DNA of 64,000 bases from Aralia elata. Lineage: Eukaryota > Streptophyta > Magnoliopsida > Apiales > Araliaceae. Positions 34,454 through 47,272 of this stretch are shown piece by piece; the stretch's first letter is position 1, and each line of letters opens with the position of its first letter. Both the position numbers and the translations under genes were made by a program. The DNA is taken from contig CM068380.1 in assembly GCA_034770075.1 (NCBI GenBank), forward strand, positions 80,175,393 through 80,239,392, in the 5' to 3' direction. The notes beneath the pieces are model-generated. The model ran no database searches and was not told the origin of the DNA. It saw only the letters and a list, made by a program, of their open reading frames with translations.

Positions 34454-34709
34454 CTTCATCCGTCCTCTAAAGGATGACTAAATGTACAAATATTTTAGTC
34501 CCAAAAGGATGAGATAATTAAAAAATATAAAGTGAAGGGTAACTTAGTTATTTAATGAGGTCAATTAGTATAAAAAAATAAAAGTATTCATCACTTTATA
34601 TAATCATACGGGACCACTAAGGATAAATTTAAATTAATTTTTTTTACTCTCTTTCTTTCACTTTTACTTTTTTCTTAATATGTGTGCAAATTGTAGAAAA
34701 CAAATGGAG
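34454..34709. mobile_element. Stowaway-like MITE, degenerate
   Basis: Starts CTTCATCCGTCCTCTAAAGG after a TA and ends with AAACAAATGGAG before a TA. The termini resemble the CTCCCTCCGTCC family but are diverged. Confidence 0.5.
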
Positions 34710-35615
34710 TATATTGTTTTCTCATGAATTATAGAATATGATTGGAATTGCTTGAAATATATAATTACTGATTTTGATTACTATGTTTGCTTATCGGTTT
34801 TAAAATAATAGTTTGTGTTTGGTAAATAAAGTTAACAAACACTTTTTAATTTTTAAAATTAATTATAAACAAATTTAATTGTTTATAAGCAATTCCAAAA
34901 ACATACCTTCATAGAGTTGATGCTAGGAAATTTTTCCAACCTAGTATTTGAAACAAGAAACACCGTATTTGGCATACTATTGTGAATTACCATTATTTTT
35001 TGGCAAAATGATAAATGCGCAACAAATTTTACCTACCAGTTGAGCTCCATTTTATCAATTCCCTTATTTTTCTCATGGACGAAACATAATAAATTAAACA
35101 AAGAAAGTAAGGTTGAAACCCTAGGGCCAAGACATATCTGCAAAAATGATATACATGCATGAGCATGATAGCATATATATATATATATATATATATATGA
35201 TCACAGGAGGAGTCGTCAGGATTTTAACTTTCACAAACGTCGTCTTACGTACCTTCGTCTGGAAACGAGATTAATATTCCTACTTAACATTTTTATTTTT
35301 AGGCTTGAATATTAGAAATTAAGTGCGAATAACGTCGTCACAATTTAAGTAGACTCGATCTTAATTTTTGGTTCATGATCATCTCTCTCTCACTTGAAAT
35401 GAAAGCCAACATTCTCTTTTCAAGCCACAAACATCTCGACATACAGCTAGCCTAGCTAGGTCGATTACTAGAACTAATTAAACAGCAAGCTAGGCCGGCC
35501 GGCCACTACCCTTGAATCTCACGTATGAAGCTAAACGTACATTTACAAGTTAGTAATTCGAAAAATGACCTTTCACACAATGAACTTCACTTGCTAGGAT
35601 CGGACATATTAACTA

Positions 35616-35872
35616 CTCCCTCCGTCCCAAATTAATTGCTTTTCTAGGACTTTTTTAAGTCAAATTGACTATTTTTAAAATTAATAATTAAGCATATATA
35701 AATATATTTCTAAAATTATAAAAATTGAAATTAGTAATAAATTGTATATACTTTCTTTTGGTTATAATATCTTCACTTATATGTTAGCAAAAATAGTAAA
35801 AAAATTAGTTTTAAAAATAGTCAATTTGACTTTAAAAAGTCCTAGAAATGCAATTAATTTGGGACGAAGGGA
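35616..35872. mobile_element. Stowaway MITE
   Basis: TA target sites flank CTCCCTCCGTCCCAAATTAA on the left and TTAATTTGGGACGAAGGGAA on the right. Inner arms CTAGGACTTTTTTAAGTCAA and TTGACTTTAAAAAGTCCTAG are also inverted. 257 bp, non-coding. Confidence 0.85.
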
Positions 35873-36291
35873 ATACATACTATGATAACTTAACTGCACG
35901 TTCAATGAGCGTAATATGCTGTAGATCAGCCTAATTAAGATAATCAGGAACGTCTCACAACACCAGTACAATAATTTTTTCAGACAAAATTGATGAAAGT
36001 AAGATTAATGTTGCAGAAGCAATCACGTTTATATTTTGTCGCAATATATCTTCTTTCCTATTGATTTGGCTCGGAGAGATAATAGTTTGAGAGGAATATC
36101 ATCAGAACTTGAAGATTGAATTAAAAAAAATTCTTGGTTTAACTTTTTTTCAATTAAAATGAAAGGCATTTTTGAAGAAAGCATTTCTCTCTCTCTCTCT
36201 CTCTCTCTATATCTATCTATCTATCTATATATATATATATATATAAATGCTTTCTATAATAGCCAATTCATTTCAATTCCTAAACACAAAT

Positions 36292-36596
36292 GGTCTGTTT
36301 GGTTCCAACATTAGAATGATAATGAGAATGGGAATGAAATGGATATTTCTATTCCTATGTTTGGTCAGAACAAGAAACTACACGATTTAATTTGATCGAT
36401 CAGGGTTTTTTTTTTTAAGTTTATCGATTGGAATGAAATGGTCAATCTTTACACATCCTGATGGAATAAACATTCCTTTAAACAAATGAATAGGTATTCT
36501 ATTGAAATGCTCATTCTCTCCCCTTTTAAATAACCAAATATAAGAATAAGCATTTCAAAAGGAATGCTCATTTCATTCCTCCAAACCAAACAGGCC
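36292..36596. mobile_element. MITE with GGYCTGTTTGG inverted ends
   Basis: Begins GGTCTGTTTGGTTCC and ends GGTTTGG-type sequence in inverse (CCAAACCAAACAGGCC). Related truncated sequence in the opposite orientation is visible at about 60055-60280. The interior is rich in GGAATG and CATTCC motifs. Confidence 0.7.
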
Positions 36597-38160
36597 AAAA
36601 CAGTTTTATGTATTTGATATACCAGAATGTGTAAGCTATTTGTTTATTTTATTTAGCAAAAAAAAATGTGTAAGCTAGCTATATATCTAGGAGGAGATCT
36701 TAATTATAATAGTGTTAGTTGTGTTGTCTTCTTGTTGTAGTTGGTCAATATGTGAAATGGCTGAAATAATTATATAAGTGGAATATTATATATAATACGG
36801 ATTCGGTTATGATGAAATTGACACTAATTTCACCCTAATAAGTTCATATATATAGTTTTTTTATAAAAAATGTTGCATTAACTAATGCAATAAAAAGGTA
36901 TAGAAATTATCATTGTAACATTTTCTATAACTCATACAATAAAAAATTATAGAATTTATTACGATAAAGTTAGTGTCTAGTTTACTCTAACCAGATCTAT
37001 ATAATACTTAGCATGTCCAGAAAATCTGTAGGGAGCTAGCTAGCTATGGGTAAAATGAAACATAATTAATCTATTCCTTCTGTGAGCAAAGAATATTTAT
37101 CAGTTTTTGAGTTTAATTAGCTATTAATTTCTATCACTTATGAATCATATATATATGTATAAACACACACTCTCTTCAAGATCACTAGTGTTACATCAAA
37201 CATGTATAGATCTAATACTTGAAAGTTGTTATACTTTAAATTGCCATCTATTTCAACCAAGGATTAAGGATCATCAAATTAATTACTAATAGATGTAGAA
37301 GATGGTAAGATCACAAATTAAGATTAAGTTTATCTACAATCCAGTAATTACTTTAAGATAGAAGAATAGCTAGAAAACCCTAATTAATTACTTGAAGATC
37401 AAGCATACCTGATTAGATCATGATCATTGATAGATCTAGCTAGCTTCTTTATATCTGGTTGAAATATTAACTCAGGATATCAATCGATCAAGCGAATTCA
37501 AATGATACAGCAAAGGTTCTCAAAGGAGACAAGGGTATGAATCAGCTGATCTGATCTGATCTCACAATAACAAATATATGTGCAAATTTAATACAGTTAG
37601 ATCCATAACATTCTCACCGGACAATATACATATCCAAGCAAACTAACAAAGAAAACCCACCCATATGTATAGAGAGAGAGAGAGAGAGAGATTTACATAT
37701 GCAGATGAAAAGGTGCGTTCGTAGCTAATTAATAGCACACATAAAGACATGTACGTATGTATCAATACATAATAATGATGTCTTAATTATTTTGTTGACA
37801 TCTAAATTAAAAAAGCAAGATCTAGGTATTACCTTATTTTAAGGAGGATGGGAATTAAAGGAAAAGGAAAGACGACACAGTAGCAGAGCTAGCCTATTTT
37901 CAGGGCAAAAAGGCCATACATATATTTATAAATAAATATAAAAAAAATAAAGTAAAATAATTTAGCAGTAGGCAGCAAATTAAAAGATCGGACCAATATG
38001 CTTGATTCCCCGGAACAATTTTGACTTAATTTCCAGTGAAGCTGGCTAGCTTTGCTGAAAAGAATGAGAGAAATTAATATATAGCAACCAACGTACGTGG
38101 ATCTATTAATTTCTCAACACCTGATCGATCGAGAGCCCTTGAAAAAAGTAGCAGACGCAG

Positions 38161-38407
38161 ATCATATACTTATATCTATATAACAAAATACAAATGATTT
38201 TGAATTTCCCGCTCATCTAATAAATCATCTGAGCCATCCAAAGTTTGACATAAATCTGGCCGTTCATTATTTTCTCCTTCTTTATTTCCTCTTCTTCTAC
38301 ATTTTTCTCCTTCTTCAAATCCTATCTCCAATACTTTCTTCTTCTACATTTTTTTTTCTCTCCAACAAAAATTAGTGCCGGAGGCACGGGATCATATACT
38401 TATATAT
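38161..38407. repeat. About 215-bp segment flanked by 16-bp direct repeats
   Basis: GATCATATACTTATAT occurs at about 38161-38176 and again at about 38391-38406. The enclosed sequence contains a CT-rich block and ends in GTGCCGGAGGCACGG, a short hairpin. The direct repeats could be a target duplication, but no poly(A) tail or inverted ends were seen. Confidence 0.4.
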
Positions 38408-39915
38408 ATATATATGGATGAAGTGTCATGAATGGAATGGATATCTCTGCTCTTTTTCTTTTTCTTCTTGGTGTATGTTTTGTTGGTGCAGCAGGTGATC
38501 TGGTTTGAGGTACTTGTTGGAATAATAATAGTAATGATGGATGTGAAGAAAAAAATAAGGTGGTGGGTGGTGAAGCAACCTGCAGGTATCATGATTATCA
38601 CTTGCTAGCTGCCTCTTCGCTTCCTGCCTTTGAAACACAATGATTTTAGTGCACTAGTCTAGTACTACTCTCTCTTCTCTCTCTCGTCAGAGGGTTTCTT
38701 GGTTCTCCGATGAGAGAGAGAGAAGAGTTTGTGATTTCATTTTTTAAAGATATATCCAAAAGAAGATTAATACATAAACTCATTTATCAACTAATTAATA
38801 CTATTGTGTGTGGGGGTGGGGTGGGGGTGGATTTACCAACTAATAGTAATCCCTTACGAAGGAAGTTAATTTTGATGATTTTGGGACTGTTTGATAAAAT
38901 TAAATTAAAAAAGTTTTGAAAATTTATAAGAGAATGAGTTAAATGAAGTAGAAGTTCTGAATACGGAATGAGATGAGATGTTTGATAATTATCTGTCTAA
39001 AACATCTAATTAAATCCGTTTATTTTTCTATTTTATCCTTTTGGGCTGTTATGAATAAATTTATTATGTAATTATAAATAAACAATGTTATCTAAGAAAA
39101 ATTAAATATAAATTTTTGAACAATATTTGATAGAGTATACTATTAGTAATATAATTAATATTAGGAATAAAAAACTAAAAATATTAATAACATTCTATCA
39201 ATTCATAAAATCAAAACAAAATACTACAACAACATTCATCAAATTAGTTATTGACCAATTTGTTAAAGAAAAATCAAAAATAATTTGTATATAACAAAAT
39301 TTGTTTGCAATAGTATAATAAGATGAATATTAAATGTAATTTATAATTGTCAATGTAAGTAAAAATATCATTATGCACTACTTCTTACTTATTCAGCCAT
39401 AATTTTTTGCATGAAACGTTCACACATTCAGATGCATTCAAAGTTTAAAAATTGTAAAACAAATTATCTAAATGACTTATTCAGTCAAATTCAAACTCAT
39501 TCAAAAATAAACAAACAATCTTTTAGTTCCAAGTCAATAAGAGTTTTAGTTATAAAAAAATTAACCTCTACGCACATACATATATATGGTGTTTTTTAAA
39601 TTTGATAATAATTGGTTGATAATAAATTTGAAGATAATTTATTATTTTATATTATTGTTAGCAAAAGTAGAACTCTTTCTTTTAAAAATTAACGGATAGA
39701 TGACTTATTGTGAACCAAAGGAGTAAAATGTTAGGAAAATTCAAGTATACATGGAATATATTAAGATATAAATTTTCTTAAAATAATTTTTTTCTTAGTA
39801 TTAACAATTAATTTTTATATTTAAATGTTAAAAATTATAATTAAAAGAATATGTCTAAATATGTTTTATATGCATCTTAATGTTCGATTAAATATATATA
39901 TACAGACGGTTAGGA

Positions 39916-40144
39916 TTTTAAGCTCACCCCTTATCCGACTCACCCAGCTTACCCCGCTAAAGCTTACCCCCTCTTTAGAGATGGATCCGGCGACGATTTG
40001 GTCATACAACCGTCTATACTTTTAGCGACGAACAACATATAACGTCGCTAAAAGTATAGACGACGGTTGTATGACCGAACCCTCGCCGGGTCTATCGCTA
40101 AAGGGAGGTGAGCTTGGGTGAATTGGATAAAGGGTGAACTTAAG
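39916..40144. mobile_element. Long-hairpin MITE, copy 2
   Basis: Same family as 7521-7752: GACGATTTGGTCATACAACC and CTATACTTTTAGCGACG on the left are inverted on the right as GACGGTTGTATGACC and CGTCGCTAAAAGTATAG, with GTGAACTTAAG at the right end. Similarity to copy 1 continues a few bases outside (TGGACTATATATA). It lies next to a (TA)n tract. Confidence 0.8.
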
Positions 40145-40149
40145 ATCTG

Positions 40150-40190
<41 letters not shown>

Positions 40191-41654
40191 AAAAAAAAAG
40201 CTCTTTTGTATTACAAGAGAGCGAGTATTACACCAAAGTCATAGACCTTAGTGTAGTTCTTCAACATATCACATGTACATATATGCAGTCAGCAGCCAAC
40301 ATTCTATTCAGACTAACAGTAAAAGATAATCAGATCAACCCCACTTGAAGTAAATTTTTATTTCTTTAAAACGCGAAAATAAAATAAAATTATAAATTTA
40401 AATAGAAAGGGAATTAATGATAAGAGTGCATAAGAAAATTGGTCAATAGTAAAATAGTGTCTCTTTAGTCTCTATCTACTTTTTCTCTTGTTTTCTGGTC
40501 ATGCTGTCTAAAAAGCCAGGGATGATGCCCCTGGATTTTAGTGGCTTCGCTTGGCCCGAGAAAAATTCCTGGCCTCACCAGCTTTTTGGTGTGCTCTTAA
40601 TTTGGATGTACTAGTAATAATTTAGAGCACAGACAGTTCTAACAGCAAAGCCCGCCACAAGTGACAACAAAGATCCATATATCTTTACAACCGGCAACGC
40701 AAGTCGATGAATCCCCTGGGGTTTGGGCTGGTGGTAAAAAAGTTTGCTGTTCGAAACTTGAGGCCAATACTCAGAAGAATTCTTCTTTGATTTCTTGTAA
40801 AATCGAAAGTTGAGATCAACGCTCAAAAGAATTTTTTAAAATACAGCCTTTAAGATAGTTCGATAAAAACATTTAGTCTCGGTTGATGCGTAAATTAACT
40901 CAAGAATTTCAAACTAAAAAAAACCCTCAAGTTGAGTAATGAACTTTGTGGAAATAATTACTGTAGTAAAATCTCATATCAACCAGTCACTTGATACAAG
41001 TACAGAATCAGTAGCAGCTCAATGCATGCATCCAATCTTTCTTATAGCTATACTGCTACAAAAAACACAGTTGCATCTGAAAACATGAAATTCCATTCTT
41101 ACAACTTCAATATGCCCTGGTACCGAACAAAAAACTTCAATTCCCTTAATTGGTTAATTTTCTGATTCGTTTTTCCCAGTTATATACATTGCCTATTACT
41201 TGGTGTTCTACATCATTCTGTCAAATGTTAAAAAGTATATCATACATTTCAAGTATATATACTCTGATGAATAAAGTTGCACAAGTTGAATACTTATTTA
41301 CAGTTACATTGTCTATGATTGTTTCTCACAAACAATGGGCGGAAGTACTTTGAAACAATGGGAGGAAGTACTTCGGAAATGTAAACAGATTTAAAAATGA
41401 TACACAGTTATATTGAACCCCTTCACATCCACCAGCACAATGAATATCAGATGAATGGGATCAGACGGTATTCACATAATGAATTTGTTCCTGTACATGC
41501 CAAAGATCCATGTTTGTGAAAATGTGGCCAACAAATTAGAAATAACACATTCAAAAGTATAATCATGTTTATTCATTCTCATGGAGAAAATCATACATTA
41601 TTGTAAATGATATGTGCTTATTCAATATATATATGGAAATAGCCTATTCAGTAC

Positions 41655-42613
41655 TTACACTTCGGCATGTAGGTATTGATCCACTGTCAGAGGCTTTGGA
41701 CCGCCAAACCAATTGATAAGAAATATATTTTCAATATCTAGTTTGAAGATCTGGAAATTGTGATCCTTGGGCCAGTCTATCAACCATCAAAAGGAAGATA
41801 TATCACATGGTACTATTAATAAATAAAATAAAATAACTGGGAAATGACAATAGGTTGAAAAGTTGTGGGCGTCCAACTTATGTCAATTGCAAAAGAGAAA
41901 AGGACTGCTATTAGTATAAGATATGTGCAAATTACCTTTCATCTCCGGATGCTTCAAGAACAAGGCAGTTCGAGCATATTCAGTTTCACTAGATTTATCA
42001 TCAAGTACCTTCAACTGATTATCACCTCATCAAAATTAGGAGCTATATAAAAAGACTTAATGGCTCGAAATCTAAGATAAAAGGCTTATTTCAATTATCA
42101 GGAATGAAGCAAATATTTTATAGACACAGAATTTGCACTGCCTAGATATGTAATTTATAAAGTTTTCATCGACATTGTCTCACATATTTGTTGATAAGTC
42201 TGAATCATCCAATTTGACAACTTACTAATAGGATTTTTATAGAGTTGGACCCTACTCTTAAATTCATCATGAGCTTACATAGTTCAAGCTAAATCCCTAC
42301 TAAAATTCCCTCCAAATCCAAAAAAGCAAAAGGTGTTACCAAACAGATATGTTGCATATTGATCCTACAATCAGAAATGTCCCCCTCTCGTCACAAAATG
42401 AAAATCCACTTCTTCCCACTTTTTAATCAGCTGAGAGTTATTGTTCTTTTAACTAAAAATCAGTGATAAAAAAGGAGTTCCAAGAATGCATACATTGATT
42501 CAGAGAAAGATTCAGAGAAAGATATATAGGTAAACTAGAAACAGGAGTGGAAGTTTCAGAAAGCTACAAATAATCAGGCCAACCTATAAATATATATTTG
42601 TTGACTCCAAGAA

Positions 42614-42645
<32 letters not shown>

Positions 42646-45600
42646 TTGGGCAACATTACCTTTCCTGTGAGAGTAATTTTTGCACAACTAGGGTTTTCAG
42701 GGTCTTTCTTGCCACAAGTTCCAATATTATATTCACTTATTGTGAAGGAAGATCTCTGGTCTTTCAATGCATAACTTGCAGTTGGATCAAGGGTTGTTAA
42801 GTAGAAGTATGGGACGCCACTGCCTTTGTCAGGTTGCCCATCACTAAAAGAAACTACATTTCTGCATGGTATTCCATTGAGTGAGATTTAATATCAGGGA
42901 CCACAAGGGGGATAACATTTTCTGCTAACCAGCTAAACAAGAACAAGAGGAACAAGAGGCACTGTAATATGTCTTAGGTGAATTTGGCGACAAACTATAC
43001 CCATCGAGTAGACCATCTAATATACTCTCCTCCAAATATTTGTAATTAAATTATGCATTTTCGAGGTTAGATAAATCACACCACCTCCTGTCCCTTCCCC
43101 ACCCCAAACATAAAAAACAAAGAAAAATCCCCAGGTTGAAGGAAAAGAATGTAAAACCACAAAGCAGACATCCACTCTCATCATTGTTAACTTTGAGCCG
43201 CTATTCTGTTGAATATCAATTCCTTTACTCTTGGTGTAATGGTTGCACAGTAAATATATGTGCCATCTCATCACAATTAAGGCAAGATATAATAGTCAAT
43301 GGATTTAACTCAACATAATCACAACTTCATCCTGATTGAATTTTTTATTCAGTTTCATATCAAAACTGTGCAGATGACGAGTAAGGCTTAGTTGCATCTC
43401 ATACACAACTTATTATGATATTCTTCTGCTCTCACTATATATAATAGACCAAGTCAATGAAGCAGAAAATTCCAGAAACTGTTGAAGCATATATAACTTG
43501 AAAAAGCAATATTGAAAAAAGAACTCAAGAAATTAGGTCAAGACATACCCAAAAGGCGCTCCTCCCAGATCATTTGCGATGGTACTGCAAAAGTAAAAAC
43601 ACCAAATTAGCTTGGAGAATATTCAAGCTTTTCTGTATTTGTCTCACAGCAAATTCAAGAATTACCACAGTATTTCACAAGATGTCATAAATTTGTGAAG
43701 CACAATAGCAGTGTACTGCAAGCAATAAGTGAAGGTGCGCTCTATCAAAGCCCCTTATGCCTTGTGAGATAATCATGTATATGGAAAAAGTGAAGAGTAA
43801 AAAGAGCATGAAGTCTTCCGATCAAAATTTATGGATGTTCATTCTATCGTGGATACAACTTACAACTGAATCGAAGTTCTGTTTTCCTTTTTTGGGGTAA
43901 ATAAACTTTGCTATTTAACTACCGCTGGTTCTGGCAACCAACAACACATAATATAACTTATGGCTTATAGCATTTGACTGCAAAATGCATTTTTAAAGGT
44001 ACAGTTGACTCTATCCAGTCACAGCACACAGATGTATACTCCAGTTTTTAGAAATCCTTTTACTATAACATTTAATATTTGATATCTCTATATCTCAATG
44101 GTACCTATGTATTGACAATACCTGATAAATGGCATGGTAGAGGTAATAGGAACATTCACTCAGTAAGAAACTTATTCCAGTAGGCTGCTTTAGGCCTTTA
44201 GCCTTCTAAAACAAGCCGTAGTCAAACTGTTAAATCAGCAATTAGTCTAACAAGACCAATTTATTTTAACACGCATTTCTCGAAACATCGAATCTATCAT
44301 ACGTTGAACTGAACCAAACGTACCATATTCATGAATAACTGGAAGCTGTAAACATTTTTTTAACATCATGATTTGCAGAAATACAATCAGTTACAACCAA
44401 AGGGTAATAGAATTTGAGGTGACTTAATCAGTTAGTAAAACACACACACACACACACAGGGTTAAATGCACAGATGGTCCTTGGACTATGGCCTTTTCAG
44501 ATTTTAAGTCCAATTCTTTTCGTCAAAGCATATAAGACCCATTACAATTTAAAAAATTGAATATTGAACCCACAGCGCCACATGTGCGTTGACTGCACAC
44601 GTGGCGCCACGTGACTTTGCTGATGTGACCATCTATGCATGAAATTTGAATTTATCTAGAGAGACTTTAAATACCTCACAATACATATCTCCGTTTCAGA
44701 TTAAAATAATAAAATTGTTTATATTTAAATTCTTATTTAATTATAAAATTTTTTCTACATGACTAATTATGTTTTATAAATATACATAAAAAATAAAAAT
44801 ATGACAATTAATATTAAAGTTATTATAAAAAATAAATTATTTAAAATAAATAAATATTTAATTTGAAATTATTTAAAATAACAATAAAAATTATAAAAAA
44901 TATTTATAATAAAATTGTTTATATTTAAATTCTTATTTAATTATAAAAAACTTTCTACATGACTAATTATGTTTTATAAATATACATAAAGAATAAAAAT
45001 ATGACAATTAATATTAAAGTTATTATAAAAAATAAATTATTAAAAATAAATAAATATTTAATTTGAAATTATTTAAAATAACAATAAAAAAATATTTATT
45101 CTGAAACGAGGGACTACTGTTAATGGCTTTACACGTGAAAAGATACTTATTCATACTACTAAAACCTTTTGCCGAAAATGGCACAATAGTAAATTACACT
45201 AGTCGAGGGAAACAAGAAAGGTACATAATTGTTCCAGTGGGGGTAGAAAAGTCTTTTTGAGGACTTGGCTGGGGAAGGATTCAAACAAAATATATAATGA
45301 ATTTCTTGGAAAAAAATTCCAGCTAGGTCTGTGGTGCTCGGGTGGGAAAGGTGTTAGATTTTTATTTGTTGGCCAAAGTTCGAAACCAGGTAGAAGCAAT
45401 TTTTTTCAAGTGCAAACCTATTATTACCACATCAGCAAAGTCACGTGGCGCCACGTGTGCAGTCAACGCTCATGTGGCGCTGTTGGGTTCAATATTCAAT
45501 TTTTTAAATTGTAATGGGTCTTATATGCATTGACGAAAAAAATTGGGTTTAAAATCCAAAAAGACCATAGTTCAAGGACCACCTGTGCATTTAACCCCAC

Positions 45601-45964
45601 ACACACACATATATATATATATATATCACTCTATGAAAATTAGATCTATCACTCAAAGTCAACAATCAAACTTATTCTTAGGGGTGTCTGTATAAATAGA
45701 TAACAGGGATTGAATATTAACATCACAGAATAAATCAACATAAACATTTAAAATAGTAGAGAGAGAGAAAGATGAAGCATACTTGAGGACTCCCCAGGAA
45801 CTGTGAGAGACCAACCATCGAGCAAAAGGGGCAGCATCAGCAGGGCGGGGTCGAGAGATAGAAAGTAAAGGGCGAGCTCCTTGTACGGAATCTTGAAGGA
45901 GCCCCCAAAACATGATTAGGTTAACTACATTTACAATCGACAGTCCTTTGATTTTCATTATCAT
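41655..45964 (-). CDS. CREG-like secreted protein (PNPOx-fold), five exons
   Basis: Exons in transcript order: 45783-45964, 43549-43584, 42660-42861, 41936-42014 and 41655-41776. Phases agree; the protein is 206 residues from the Met at 45964. An in-frame Met at 46027 would add 21 residues. A hydrophobic signal peptide comes first (GLSIVNVVNLIMFWGLLQ), then the CREG signature (PFARWLVSHSSWGVL, TIANDLGGAPFGNVVSFSDG, GVPYFYLTTLDP, ARTALFLKHPEM, LINWFGGPKPLTVDQYL). The family (cellular repressor of E1A-stimulated genes; plant pyridoxamine-phosphate-oxidase-like) is a secretory or endolysosomal FMN-fold group without proven oxidase activity. The stop codon overlaps a canonical donor (GTGTAAGT), so a further 3' exon in an alternative transcript cannot be excluded. 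Intron 1 carries a MULE. In Arabidopsis the homologue is, as I recall, next to FTRC. Confidence 0.92.
44459..45598. mobile_element. Non-autonomous Mutator-like element in CREG intron 1
   Basis: Long terminal inverted repeats of about 170 bp (44459-44627 and 45428-45598), starting GGGTTAAATGCACAG and ending CTGTGCATTTAACCC. They sit inside a (CA)n tract, so a 9-bp ACACACACA duplication fits but is not provable. Both arms carry the palindrome CACGTGGCGCCACGTG (44598-44613 and 45442-45457). The interior includes two tandem 200-bp AT-rich units (about 44708-44907 and 44908-45100) and a segment (45184-45420) of unknown origin. No transposase. Confidence 0.85.
44708..45100. repeat. Two 200-bp tandem units inside the MULE
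   Basis: AATAAAATTGTTTATATTTA begins each unit (44708 and 44908). The units differ by a few bases and end in AAAATAACAATAAAAA. AT content is extreme; no coding. Confidence 0.85.
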
Positions 45965-46027
45965 ATTTCTATGAATACCGGAGGAGGAGTAGGATGACAG
46001 GAGATGAAAATGAATTGAATTGTGCAA

Positions 46028-47272
46028 GACTCAATCTAATATTTATAATTAAAAAAATCTCCCTCCCCCGCATTTTCTTTTCTTTTCCCTTTTCCTTTAC
46101 TTTTCCATTTTTTATTTATTTTTATTTACTTTTGTTAGGAGAACGGAACTATTCCGTTTTTATTTTTTTACCAAAAAAAATACCTACAAAAGATAAGGAA
46201 GAAAACCTTTTTCTTTTCTTTTCTTTCCCCTTAATAAGTAGAATAGATAAATAAAAGGTATACTTGTTTCCGTACCATACCATTGCTACATGTTAACACA
46301 AATTTTATCACTTGTGATTCGGTGAAAGACAGTCACATACTCTTTTCGTCCTCAAAATATAATTATAATATATAAAAAATTATATTTTTTAAAATAACTT
46401 CCATAGATAAATTAAAATTGTAAAATTTATAAATCTAGTATCAAATATTTATGTTGATAAAAGAAGTAGATGTATAGTATAAATTTTTAGTCTCGCTGCT
46501 AAAATAAGTTTATTTATTATGTTAATTTTATATTTATTTTTTGAAAAAATTCAGAATTATAGAAATAGAAAGAACTCAAAGATGGAAGATTGGCCCAGGA
46601 ATAAGACAGGCGGCCAAACAATGTGGGACACCACGGCATGGGGATTGCAGTTGCACCTATCGGTTACAACTTAACTTCGATCCTTACTTATTTATTGGCA
46701 ATAATCTTCTGTCTTTATTTATTTATTTATTACTCTTTTGGAGACTTTATCTTATTCTATCTTATGGTCACTTGAATTATCCAACTTATTGTTGCTTTAA
46801 ATATTAGATAACGTTAGGGATATAAAATTTCTTAAATAATGTATTATTGTTGTATCGATATTTTTGTGATTAATTATAATATAAAACATCATTAAAATAT
46901 TTAATATCACATTATTAAGATCCTAAGTTAAATATTGGAATATAGTTAACTCTAAATTTGTCAATTTTTTTCAATTACCGTTATGCGTATTTAGTTATTT
47001 TTGAATTCCAAATCATATCGAGAACAATATTTTTTTGTCTAAAATATTATAATTCGTGTCACGATAAATTTGAGATATGGTTGATGAAAAGAATATACCA
47101 ACAACTCAATATATAAATAATTTAATGATAATTCCATTCGTCATACTTTACTGATAAAACATCTACTATATTCAAACCAAAATCTAAATCAAATTATATT
47201 TTGTAAATCATATTTAAAGACGTATACCTGATGAGTAGTCAAGACAATTAAGGAGAAACACAGAAAAAGTAA
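46028..47272. other. Upstream region of the CREG gene and intergenic DNA
   Basis: AT-rich. Pyrimidine-rich sequence near 46060-46130 may belong to the CREG promoter. An 88-codon plus-strand frame (46541-46807) has no recognisable family and is not called. Confidence 0.45.

Larger units (their letters stand above)
33237..41654. other. 8.4-kb gene-free region with MITEs
   Basis: No exon of a recognisable protein was found on either strand. Contents: Stowaway-like elements (33426-33687, 34454-34709, 35616-35872), a 305-bp MITE (36292-36596), the second hairpin MITE (39916-40144) and microsatellites ((GT)n(TA)n at about 33877-33915, (TA)n near 35173-35198, (CT)n near 36185-36208, (AG)n near 37672-37691, (TA)n near 40152-40188). 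A pyrimidine-rich stretch lies at 38270-38365. A MIR gene or long noncoding RNA could be missed by eye. Confidence 0.5.

Noticed and set aside
37300..38700. Possible MIR gene or transcription-factor leader
   Set aside because: The sequence has UTR-like composition (CTAGCTAGC, CT-rich tracts), but no known miRNA sequence, hairpin or coding exon was recognised.
46541..46807. 88-codon plus-strand frame
   Set aside because: No recognisable motif, no UTR-like context or splice signals; AT-rich tail reads as generic hydrophobic residues.
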